Assembly: GCA_964342805.1 (NCBI GenBank)
Contig: CAYFHQ010000003.1
Location: forward strand, 1 to 64,000
Origin: CAYFHQ01 sp964342805
Lineage (GTDB): Bacteria; Bacillota; Clostridia; Peptostreptococcales; Acidaminobacteraceae
DNA length: 64,000 nucleotides
Reading direction: 5' to 3'
The position numbers and the translations under genes were made by a program. How positions within the stretch are numbered: the stretch's first letter is position 1; every line of letters begins with the position of its first letter. The notes below the pieces were generated by a model, which was not told where the DNA came from, ran no database searches, and saw nothing but the letters and a program-made list of their open reading frames with translations. This document shows, piece by piece, positions 19,201 to 26,148 of this stretch.

Positions 19201-19660
19201 ATTTTCTACGGAGGAGGCCGTCTTCAAGGGGTTCAATCCGTTGTTCCAGTGCCTCGGGGGTCACCTCAGCCCGCTTAAACTCAGATAGGAGCCGGATAAA
19301 AGACTCCATAAAGCCATCCCTGCCAGCCATGCGTCCGAAGACTTGGAGGGAGGCTGCATGTTCTTCAAAAGCCTTGCGTAGGAGCATGGTCTTGCCCAAG
19401 TCAGTGATTTCAACCAGGTGGTTCATGCCCGTTTCAGACAGGACCCGGTGGGCCAACCGTTTGAAGCTCAGGACATCCATATGTATATGGCCCTGGATTT
19501 CTGCTTCCTCGATGAGGGCGTCTGAGGCCTCCAAAGAAAACTGTTCAGGTACCAGCAAAATGACATTGTCGGTTCTATCTTTATCATAAGCCCGGGCAAT
19601 TTCCTCACGTATACGCTTGGATTTTCCCGTGCCAGAGCGTCCCAATAAATATCGGATCAT
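16247..19660 (-). CDS. addB: AddB, nuclease subunit of AddAB with Fe-S cluster
   Basis: Partner of AddA in double-strand break resection. The 1137 residues begin with an intact P-loop (LLGRSGTGKSKRIREEI) and run through an inactive helicase-like body. The C-terminal nuclease domain has the KIVDYKSGSRRFSL motif. The four cysteines of the 4Fe-4S staple are visible: one in VQCPFSHFVQYGLRP and three in CKHSGITSCDWCPYRGICQ (CxxC plus C). The start at 19660 has GGAGGA upstream. Gene order addB-addA is the usual one in Bacillota. Confidence 0.95.
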   Translation of the reverse strand: MIRYLLGRSGTGKSKRIREEIARAYDKDRTDNVILLVPEQFSLEASDALIEEAEIQGHIHMDVLSFKRLAHRVLSETGMNHLVEITDLGKTMLLRKAFEEHAASLQVFGRMAGRDGFMESFIRLLSEFKRAEVTPEALEQRIEPLEDGLLRRKLEDITLLYTAFQQKLTDAYVDEEGLYSLLLEKIDQVAFLKDAKIWIDGFNGFTGQEYSILEKLMTRCAYVTVALTVNSDPNASDRETFDATWKTLRRLHQIAKDHDIEEKKTSFPLQGESPAGEHQPREATMVRHLEKALYAYPTETFQGLDNSLMVMKATSKHIEVEMVADQILHKVREHGWMWRDVAVVAADLDTYGLAIKRSFQEHDIPFFMDEKRPVTGNPIIQYVLSLLNTLQGGFLYEDVFRMVKTGLSNLSRAEGEMLENYCLAYGIKGKQWQEAFHKGSEAELEVAEPLRQRLMASLEGANKSLKGRLNVRQRAEALVQHFADRNLYEALDQWTEELRAAQLLDEANEAAQIWNILMEVLDQLVELMGEEAINLKTFIQLLETGFSTYQIGVIPPARDRVLVGSLERSRTHEIKALFILGINDGVLPSAGTPGGVLQDEEKEYLQAEGLELKSDFTTLAMEEQLSIYQTIARPTDFLAFSCALGDDDGKAKRPSILLERVLTLFPDLRAVTDVIPDESLEWSKVTRPAATFKHVVKNMRDQVDGNPTASIWWDVQTWYAQSPQWTEALNRCQAGLFHKNQVSTIGQSHAHALYNTPLHSSVSRMERYVQCPFSHFVQYGLRPSERKEYAVALPDIGTIYHYSLEAFSKVMHKEKLDWFSLERQDCERMIDQVVDEVTGKYGNVVFESNHRYQYLVERIKRVGRRAAWTLAEQVRAGKFIPAAFELAFEDSLDPYTVPPIVIELPSGERIYLEGRIDRVDILKDGDQQFVKIVDYKSGSRRFSLSDAFHGLQIQLIVYLDAILTNKHYLRADELYPSGVFYFKIDDPMIESAGGDREAIEAEIKRTLKMDGLAVEEFHILQSMDESLDAGTKSDVIPVEIKKDGTVSSRSSTIETEAFTALISHVRHLVGQIGQEIVDGKIRIEPCKHSGITSCDWCPYRGICQFDQQFEDNSFRYIRKLSDEEVMDHLVKEEDDLA

Positions 19661-19700
19661 GGTCTTCCTCCATTTCCTTCTACTACTGAAATTGTACCAC

Positions 19701-19743
19701 AAAAAAAATGCGCCAAAGGCTGGATGTTCCAGACTTGGCGCAT
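19701..19743 (-). terminator. Strong terminator downstream of the DUF1461 gene
   Basis: ATGCGCCAA pairs with TTGGCGCAT, with an inner CTGGA/TCCAG stem, followed by eight T on the minus strand. It separates this operon from addB. Confidence 0.88.
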
Positions 19744-19747
19744 GGAT

Positions 19748-20425
19748 TTATTTTGCTTTTTGAATCCGGCGATCGAACATAAAACCAAAGACCATGAGGA
19801 TCATGGACAAGGCAAACCATGTGCCCGCCATATACTTGGCCATGGTCTCGAAAAAGATCTGAGGTAACATTTGAATTAGGACATCCGTACGAGGATCAAG
19901 GATCCATAGGTCATTGGTGAAGAATATCTTGTGGAACTTCTCAAAAGCAGAGGAAAAGTCAACCAGCGTCATGAGGAGAATGGCCCCTGCCAGAGCAATG
20001 GTCACAAGCCCTTGGGCAATGAAGGGCTTCATCCTATCCTTCCTCAATTTAGGCTTATATGCCATAAAGCCCCATCCTCCAATAAAGAGGACAGCAAAGG
20101 CCGTTCGCAAGACATTGACCAAGTTAAATAGGACTTCTACGTCGACCATATGGGCAATTTCCCTTTCCCCATAGACCCACTGGGTCTTTCCATTGATGAC
20201 CGCCTCCATGTTGAGGTCTTTCAGGTCCCCCCGGATATAGTCAATCAGGCCTTGGGTAACCCGAACCAATTCGTCTCTTTCCATTCCAGTCACTTGGGGA
20301 ATGTTGTTCAAGTCGTGCTGGGTCATATAAAAGGCCGTGCTATAGGCATAGAGGGTAATACTCAGTGTCAATACCAATAAGGACAATATAATGCCTAGGG
20401 TGATGTACCAGGGTTTAGTCTTCAT
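19748..20425 (-). CDS. DUF1461 (TIGR01906-type) integral membrane protein
   Basis: A 225-residue membrane protein of unknown function found in many Clostridia and Bacilli. It has an N-terminal membrane helix (about 8-30) and an extracellular loop with ERDELVRVTQGLIDYIRGD, typical of the family. Three more helices follow near 105-122, 140-160 and 195-215, and the protein ends in a short basic tail. It follows the diguanylate cyclase gene after a single base, so the two are surely one transcript. The ribosome site (AAAGGA) is further from the ATG than usual, which suggests translational coupling. Confidence 0.75.
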   Translation of the reverse strand: MKTKPWYITLGIILSLLVLTLSITLYAYSTAFYMTQHDLNNIPQVTGMERDELVRVTQGLIDYIRGDLKDLNMEAVINGKTQWVYGEREIAHMVDVEVLFNLVNVLRTAFAVLFIGGWGFMAYKPKLRKDRMKPFIAQGLVTIALAGAILLMTLVDFSSAFEKFHKIFFTNDLWILDPRTDVLIQMLPQIFFETMAKYMAGTWFALSMILMVFGFMFDRRIQKAK

Positions 20426-20426
20426 C

Positions 20427-22127
20427 TTATTCTCGTTCCTTTCTTCTACTCATTTTGTCTTCATACATTCTTGTGTCTGCCATGTTGATCACATCCATAA
20501 TGTGGCCTCCTCGCTGTAAAACGTCACAACCGATACTAAACTCCAGGGGATGGTCCAAGTGGTCTGAGGACAAGTTCCAGTGGTCTAGAGAAGCCTTTAT
20601 CCGGCCCACATACGAATCGATGGCTACCTGGTCTCCATTGTCCAGGACAATGAGGAACTCGTCTCCTCCGTAGCGGACAACAAAGTCGTTGGGACGGGTT
20701 TCCCGTTTCAACATTTTAGACACTTCCACCAAAATCACGTCGCCCACATTATGGCCATAGTGGTCGTTGATATACTTAAATCGGTCAACGTCCAGCATAA
20801 TCAAGCCCATGTTTTGGTGACGCTTTTCCCGTTTAAACTCCTCAATATAGGTATTAAAGTAGTGGCGGTTAAAGACGTTGGTCAGAGGGTCTGTATTGGC
20901 CATTTCCTTCATTTTGTCATGGGCCAGTTTCAGCTCCTGGGTCCGTTCCTCCACCCTTTGGTTCATGTCCCGATACATGAGGTCCAGCTCAAAGGCCATT
21001 TTTTTAATTTCGTAGCCCAGCATTTGAATTTCCTTGGACCCTTCTATGGCAATAGAAGTCTGTAAGTTGCCCCGGGTGATTTCGTCCACTGCCAAGGCCA
21101 CTTGCTCAATGGGCTGGGTCAGGTAGCGGGCAACAAATGTAGCTGCTACCAAGACCAAGGCTACTGTAACAATCAGTTGAATGGTCAATTGCTGAATGAA
21201 ACCAGCCAAGGGTAAGAAGACCTTCTCTTGGTCCTCCACGGTGACAATGTTGAGTCTCAAGTCATACAGGCCCCTAATTCTAAAGGGCTGGTAGGAGACC
21301 ATCCGGCTGCCGCTACGAACCGTTTGAGGTTCTGCTGCAGTCAAGACCCCTTCCCCTTCCTTGCCAAACTCCGACTGGACCCGGTAGCCCGTATTTAAAA
21401 TATGTTCCTGCCCCCACTCTTTCTCCTCGTTCTTATGGAGGATATAGAAGCCCTCCTCGTCAACCAGGTAGGACTCCCCAAAGGGACTGGCCTCCATGTG
21501 CTGGCGGAGGACGTCCAGGTACTCACTGACATTTTGGTTGAGCACCAAATACATTTTTTTGTCCTCACCATAGTGGATAGGCACCACATAGCGGATCATG
21601 GCCTTAAAAGGACGTTCAATGACACCATATTCAATATTGAGGTCCAAGTCCGATATATAGACTTGGTCTCCAATGAGTTTCTGGGCCTCAGTAAAATAGT
21701 AGCGATCAGACTTGTCTTGAAGTTGATCGGTAGGCACGCGGACAGGCGAACCCGCCACATTATTCACTCTCAGTACTTCCATCCCTGTTTGGTCCAATAG
21801 CCTAATTTGGTCATATTGGGTGTAGCGCCGTATGTAGTGGCCCATCTGTACCGCAAGACCATCGATCGCGTCCGGTCCGTCTCCCCCTTGAAGGACCGTC
21901 TTGATCACGTCGTGGGTCAATAAAACCTCCGACATGGAATGGGCGAAATGATCATTGAGCTTGGTGCCCACGTCCTGCTGGAAGGTCTGGACGTTCATTT
22001 CATAGGTTTCTTGATAAAACCGTTCAGCGTTGAGATATTCTGTGTATCCCAACAAGAGCAAAGGAATCATGGCAATGACCACCATGGCCAACTGCACCCG
22101 ACCCCTCAGACTAACATTCTTCATCAT
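20427..22127 (-). CDS. Membrane diguanylate cyclase: extracytoplasmic sensor, HAMP, GGDEF
   Basis: Makes cyclic di-GMP from two GTP. From the ATG at 22127 (GGAG seven bases upstream) it has a first membrane helix, then an extracytoplasmic dCache-like sensor (DQLQDKSDRYYFTEAQK, SFGESYLVDEEGFYI-like patterns). A second helix near residue 315, a HAMP segment (RYLTQPIEQVALAVDEITRG) and a coiled coil follow. The GGDEF domain is at about 410-566. The active-site loop is intact (RYGGDEFLIV), and RPND five residues before it matches the RxxD inhibitory site, so product inhibition is expected. The frame is open up to a GTG at 22145, but the site/spacing favours 22127. It shares a transcript with the DUF1461 protein. 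Confidence 0.9.
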   Translation of the reverse strand: MMKNVSLRGRVQLAMVVIAMIPLLLLGYTEYLNAERFYQETYEMNVQTFQQDVGTKLNDHFAHSMSEVLLTHDVIKTVLQGGDGPDAIDGLAVQMGHYIRRYTQYDQIRLLDQTGMEVLRVNNVAGSPVRVPTDQLQDKSDRYYFTEAQKLIGDQVYISDLDLNIEYGVIERPFKAMIRYVVPIHYGEDKKMYLVLNQNVSEYLDVLRQHMEASPFGESYLVDEEGFYILHKNEEKEWGQEHILNTGYRVQSEFGKEGEGVLTAAEPQTVRSGSRMVSYQPFRIRGLYDLRLNIVTVEDQEKVFLPLAGFIQQLTIQLIVTVALVLVAATFVARYLTQPIEQVALAVDEITRGNLQTSIAIEGSKEIQMLGYEIKKMAFELDLMYRDMNQRVEERTQELKLAHDKMKEMANTDPLTNVFNRHYFNTYIEEFKREKRHQNMGLIMLDVDRFKYINDHYGHNVGDVILVEVSKMLKRETRPNDFVVRYGGDEFLIVLDNGDQVAIDSYVGRIKASLDHWNLSSDHLDHPLEFSIGCDVLQRGGHIMDVINMADTRMYEDKMSRRKERE

Positions 22128-22251
22128 CTTTGTTCTCCATTTCACAGAATCTCACCATAGGAAAAGTGTATCCTAAATCCTCCTCTTATTCAATCCGATT
22201 GCCCCACTAGAGAAGGGGTAAGCATATAAAAACGAGGAATTGGAGGTCAAA

Positions 22252-23106
22252 ATGGCAAAACGAAGGAAACTCCCTAAGGCTGTATACGAAGAAAGGTTAG
22301 CTGAACTGCAAATTGAACTGGTCAAACTCCAAGACTGGATCGTCCGAGAAGGCAAGAAAGTTGTTGTGATATTCGAAGGCCGGGACGCTGCAGGTAAAGG
22401 CGGTGCCATCAAGCGAATTACCCAGAGCCTCAATCCGCGGATTTGCAGGGTGGTGGCCCTGGCCAAACCCACCGAAAAGGAACGGACCCAATGGTACTTC
22501 CAGCGCTACATTGCCCACCTGCCCGCTGCTGGAGAAATGGTTTTGTTGGACCGATCATGGTACAACCGGGCTGGAGTGGAAAAGGTAATGGGGTTTTGTA
22601 CAAAGGAAGAGCATGAGGAGTTTCTTCGGTCCTGCCCAGAATTTGAACGCATGTTGGTCCGGTCAGGGATCACCCTCATTAAGTACTGGTTCTCCGTAAG
22701 TGACGAGGAACAGGAACGTCGCTTCCAAGACCGGATTAACGACCCGACCAAACGGTGGAAACTAAGTCCCATGGACATGGAGTCCCGGTCCCGCTGGGTG
22801 GAATACTCCAAGGCCAAGGATATCATGTTCCAATACACTGACATCAAGCAGGCCCCCTGGTATGTCATTGATTCAGAAATCAAGCGAAATGCCCGGATCA
22901 ACTGCATAAGCCACCTCTTGTCCCTCTTTGACTATGACGAGGTGACCCCAGAAGTTATCACCCTGCCCAAGCGTCAAGAAAATGAAGGTTACATTCGTCC
23001 ACCCATGGAAGACCAAACCTTTGTGAAGGACATCGCCAGCCACTTGGCAGCTCAAGTTCAAACTTCTGACAAGAAGGCGAAGAAAAAGGGCAAAAAGAAG
23101 GGGTAA
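22252..23106 (+). CDS. ppk2: Polyphosphate kinase 2 family protein
   Basis: Transfers phosphate between polyphosphate and nucleoside phosphates, normally to regenerate NDP/NTP from polyphosphate. The 284 residues carry the PPK2 hallmarks: Walker A IFEGRDAAGKGGAIKRI near residue 45, a DRSWYNRAGVEKVMGF lid/Walker B region near 105, and DPTKRWKLSPMD near 165. The C-terminus ends in a Lys-rich tail. A GGAGG site sets the ATG at 22252. It lies near ppk1 and a ppx-like gene but on the other strand. The residue pattern resembles class I enzymes; whether it prefers ADP, GDP or AMP cannot be read from the sequence. Confidence 0.92.
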   Translation: MAKRRKLPKAVYEERLAELQIELVKLQDWIVREGKKVVVIFEGRDAAGKGGAIKRITQSLNPRICRVVALAKPTEKERTQWYFQRYIAHLPAAGEMVLLDRSWYNRAGVEKVMGFCTKEEHEEFLRSCPEFERMLVRSGITLIKYWFSVSDEEQERRFQDRINDPTKRWKLSPMDMESRSRWVEYSKAKDIMFQYTDIKQAPWYVIDSEIKRNARINCISHLLSLFDYDEVTPEVITLPKRQENEGYIRPPMEDQTFVKDIASHLAAQVQTSDKKAKKKGKKKG

Positions 23107-23153
23107 GCCCCTCTTGCTGTGCTACAATAGCACCAGATGAAAGGGGTACTTAC

Positions 23154-23795
23154 ATGAATATACTCGTAACCGGATTCGACCCATTTGGAGGTGAATCCAT
23201 TAATCCTGCATGGGAGGCTGTCAAGCGTCTACCCACAACCATCAATGGTGCTAACGTCCACATTAAGGAAATCCCAACCTGTTTCCACCGGTCAGCAGAG
23301 GTACTTGTGTCTGCTATTAATGAGGTGGAGCCGGGCATTATCCTCTGTGTGGGCCAGGCTGGTGGCCGTAGCGGCCTCACCTTAGAGCGGGTAGGAATTA
23401 ACATCGATGACGCCCGGATACCCGACAACGACGGTGCCCAACCTATTGATATGGCCATTGTTCCAGGCGGACCCAACGCCTACTTTTCCAACTTGCCCAT
23501 AAAGGCCATGGTACAGGCTTCAAAAGATGCGGGCGTACCAGCTGCTGTTTCCAACACTGCTGGAACCTACGTGTGCAACCACATTTTATATCAGACCCTC
23601 CACTGGATTGAAACCCACCACCCTTCCATTCGAGGGGGCTTTCTCCATGTTCCCTTCCTACCGGAACAAGTGGTGGACCGCCCAAACATGGCCTCCATGT
23701 CCCAGGACTTAATCATCAAGGGGCTCACATCCATGTTGGACGCTGCAACCCGAACCCTTGTGGATATTCAGGTCACAGGTGGTGCAGAGCACTAG
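23154..23795 (+). CDS. pcp: Pyrrolidone-carboxylate peptidase (pyroglutamyl peptidase I)
   Basis: Cytoplasmic cysteine peptidase that removes N-terminal pyroglutamate from peptides. The 213 residues match peptidase family C15 end to end: start MNILVTGFDPFGGESINPAW, and the triad as Glu78 (GLTLERVG), Cys141 (NTAGTYVCNH) and His165 (GGFLHVPFLP). It follows ppk2 by 47 bases with an AAAGGGG site and is probably on the same transcript, which ends at the strong hairpin downstream. Confidence 0.96.
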   Translation: MNILVTGFDPFGGESINPAWEAVKRLPTTINGANVHIKEIPTCFHRSAEVLVSAINEVEPGIILCVGQAGGRSGLTLERVGINIDDARIPDNDGAQPIDMAIVPGGPNAYFSNLPIKAMVQASKDAGVPAAVSNTAGTYVCNHILYQTLHWIETHHPSIRGGFLHVPFLPEQVVDRPNMASMSQDLIIKGLTSMLDAATRTLVDIQVTGGAEH

Positions 23796-23868
23796 GCAAG
23801 TTGTCCATTTAGAGCAGGTTACCCGGTGACCCTAGCAAGATCACCATGAATAAGTAAACAAAAACAAA

Positions 23869-23907
23869 GGGGCACTGGCCGGATATCTCCGGCCAGTGCC
23901 CCTTTTT
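23869..23907. terminator. Strong terminator after pcp, usable on both strands
   Basis: A perfect 15-bp GC-rich stem (GGGGCACTGGCCGGA with its complement) with a four-base loop, then five T on the plus strand and an A-rich 5' flank. It lies between convergent genes. Confidence 0.92.
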
Positions 23908-23998
23908 ATCGGCTGAAACCAGCCTGTCCACGGATCTTCAATCCTGGACTACGCTTGAAACAGCCTATCGCTTGGATATTTTTAGTTACTACTCATTC

Positions 23999-24955
23999 TT
24001 AGTTGCCGCCACCAGACGTGTCGAAAATGGATAGGGAGTCCTTTAAGTACTCGTTGATCACATTTTGAATAGACCCGTCCTTGAGGGTTACACTGATTTC
24101 AATCCGTCGGTTCTGTGCATAGGCCTCATCTGTTTGAGCAGTATTGAGGGGTCTAAACTCAGAATAGGCACTGGCTGCAAAATAAGAACCATACTTGGCT
24201 TCCAGGTCTGTGTTGGACGACATCATGAAGTTCAACACAGAAGCAGCTCGTTTGGCAGATAGCTCACGGTTGTAGTCTGCTGAACCTGTTTCGTCTGTGT
24301 GACCTTGGACATTAATGGCGTCGATATAGACCCGAACTGCAGGATCATCCAGGACCACTTCGAAGGAGTCTGCCAACTTACCCAAAAGGGGCTCAGCTGT
24401 GGTCTTCAGCTTAAACTCATTGGACTCGAATACCAATCCTTCGTTAATGACGATATTGCCATTGTCACTGATCTGTACCAGGGCCTCTCCCTGGGCATTG
24501 GTCTTACCTAAATTGTTCTCAATCGATGTCTTTACCTTGTCTAGGACTTCCAGGCGTAAGACTGCAACCCCTTGAAGTTTGTCCCTTAAGTTGCCTAACT
24601 CCTGGTTGGAGTTGGCAATTATGTCCTTTTGCTGATCTATTTCTTCTTGGGAAAGTTTTAACTGTCTCTCCCCTTCTTGTACCTCTGCCATGGTCTGGTC
24701 CAGTTCTGTTTTCATTAGGGCCAGGTTGGACTCTGTTTCCGATAGTTTGGTCATGGTTGCATATAGACCCGCTTCCAGGTCTGCCAGTTCCTTTTTCTTA
24801 GCGTCCAAGGACTTGCTGACAATAATGTTGGTCAAGAATGCAATCAAAACCAGGAAGATCAGGATGAGCACAATGGTGGACATCATGTCGGTAAAGGCTG
24901 GCCAAAAGTTGTCTGGCTCCGCCTCAGCGACATTTCTTCTTCTTGCTCTTATCAT
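23999..24955 (-). CDS. ZorB/MotB-like protein with C-terminal OmpA domain
   Basis: The 318 residues have a short cytoplasmic tail and one membrane helix (about 18-45) beginning WPAFTDMMST, in which Asp23 sits where MotB-type proteins carry the ion-binding Asp. A coiled coil (about 50-135) follows, and then an OmpA-like peptidoglycan-binding domain with INVQGHTDETGSADYNRELS and AQNRRIEI. It follows the MotA-like gene by 14 bases with AGGAGG in the gap. This makes the two a stator pair that should use ion flow to do mechanical work at the cell wall. It is not near flagellar motor genes. The architecture resembles ZorB of Zorya defence systems, but the effectors are absent. Confidence 0.8.
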   Translation of the reverse strand: MIRARRRNVAEAEPDNFWPAFTDMMSTIVLILIFLVLIAFLTNIIVSKSLDAKKKELADLEAGLYATMTKLSETESNLALMKTELDQTMAEVQEGERQLKLSQEEIDQQKDIIANSNQELGNLRDKLQGVAVLRLEVLDKVKTSIENNLGKTNAQGEALVQISDNGNIVINEGLVFESNEFKLKTTAEPLLGKLADSFEVVLDDPAVRVYIDAINVQGHTDETGSADYNRELSAKRAASVLNFMMSSNTDLEAKYGSYFAASAYSEFRPLNTAQTDEAYAQNRRIEISVTLKDGSIQNVINEYLKDSLSIFDTSGGGN

Positions 24956-24969
24956 CTGTCGCCTCCTGA

Positions 24970-25935
24970 CTATCGTGCGTCCTCATGGATTTCTTCCATC
25001 TGGGTACTTGGAATATGTTTCACTGAAGACTCTACCCTTTGGGCCATATCATCGAAGCTCAAGCTCATGCGCTGAATATTGCTTCTCAGGTGGTGGTTGA
25101 ACTCAGCAAAGTCTCTCGTGTTGTCTGCAAATGTATTAAGGCTATTATCAAACTTGTCGATGGATGTGCCCAAAGATTCTGTTGTAGTCGCCAGCTCTCC
25201 AGCCAGGGTCCCCAGACGATAATTTAGGGCACTGGTTAGTTCCTTCAAATTGGACTCCAGTCGCTCGCCAAAGACGTCGAAGTTGGCTTGTACTGCCATT
25301 TCGCCACCACCAGCACCTCGCTTACGGCCAATATGGTGGTCCAGGTATTCTTCTGCTGACACGGCAATGGCTTCCTTAATGTCCTTGGTGTTGACAATTA
25401 CATTGAAGACCGTAACAATTACCGAACCCAAAATACCACACAAGGAGGTCAAAAATGCCACGGACATGCCCGTTAAGGACTCTGAAAGACCGTCAATTAC
25501 AGGGGTCATGTCTGTTACAATGGAACCCTTTGTTGAGGCCAATAGGACAACAATCTCACCTACGGCCAGGGTCAATCCGTAGAAGGTACCCAATAGGCCT
25601 AGAATAACCATCAGGGAGATGGCCCGGCTATTGAATCGTTCAGCTGATTGCCAGCCACCTACGGCTTGTGCCATTCTCTTATCGATAATTGCTGGGGTGT
25701 TAATGGCTTCCACATTGTTTTCCACTGCAAATCGATAGTCGTCTACCATGCCATTGAAGGCTGGTGTCATAAATACGCCATTTTTTCTGTTTTCTTTATT
25801 ATTCAGATCCGTCAAAAAGCCATTGTACTTTTTCCTTAAAACGAACATCAGAATAATGGTGCTGATCAAAATGATTCCGATGAACGCAATCAATCCCATG
25901 GCCAGCGGATTCAATTTCATAAATAATTCTAGCAT
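24970..25935 (-). CDS. ZorA/MotA/ExbB-family proton channel protein
   Basis: The 321 residues have three membrane helices (about 12-34, 105-130, 150-175). The second carries SLMVILGLLGTFYGLTLA and the third GMSVAFLTSLCGILGSV, the typical pore pattern of the MotA/TolQ/ExbB superfamily in its ZorA-like form. The C-terminal 120 residues form a cytoplasmic helical tail, much shorter than in true ZorA proteins. A GAGGAGGG site sets the ATG at 25935. With the OmpA-domain gene downstream it should form a 5:2-type ion-driven complex. Role unknown; force generation across the envelope is inferred from the family. Confidence 0.82.
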   Translation of the reverse strand: MLELFMKLNPLAMGLIAFIGIILISTIILMFVLRKKYNGFLTDLNNKENRKNGVFMTPAFNGMVDDYRFAVENNVEAINTPAIIDKRMAQAVGGWQSAERFNSRAISLMVILGLLGTFYGLTLAVGEIVVLLASTKGSIVTDMTPVIDGLSESLTGMSVAFLTSLCGILGSVIVTVFNVIVNTKDIKEAIAVSAEEYLDHHIGRKRGAGGGEMAVQANFDVFGERLESNLKELTSALNYRLGTLAGELATTTESLGTSIDKFDNSLNTFADNTRDFAEFNHHLRSNIQRMSLSFDDMAQRVESSVKHIPSTQMEEIHEDAR

Positions 25936-25982
25936 TACTTTCCCTCCTCTAATGCAACAAGTGCATGTGCCTTACTTGTCTC

Positions 25983-26012
25983 ATCATAGCACCTAGAACA
26001 GGTGTTCAGCAA
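25983..26012 (-). promoter_or_regulatory. Promoter of the ZorAB-like pair, with a palindrome in the spacer
   Basis: TTGCTG, 18 bp, TATGAT on the minus strand. The spacer contains CACCT-N5-AGGTG, a possible operator for a regulator that is not encoded nearby. Confidence 0.65.
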
Positions 26013-26095
26013 TGGATGATACCGAATTGCAAACTTTGTGTAACCGATTTGATACCTGCCCAACCCATTGCAATCACTTTGTCACACAAATAAGA

Positions 26096-26142
26096 CCAAG
26101 CTGTAATATTGCCGTCATGAAGCCGACATATTACAACTTGGC
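26096..26142 (-). terminator. Probable terminator of the ppx-ppk1 operon
   Basis: CCAAG-C-TGTAATAT pairs with ATATTACA-A-CTTGG around a 19-base apical part. The following T tract (TCTTATTTGTG) is broken. Confidence 0.6.
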
Positions 26143-26148
26143 CTAGGT

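Noticed and set aside
23999..25935. A complete Zorya anti-phage system
   Set aside because: Only the ZorA/ZorB-like engine is present. Flanking genes are ppk1 and pcp, and no zorC, zorD or zorE candidate exists within the window.
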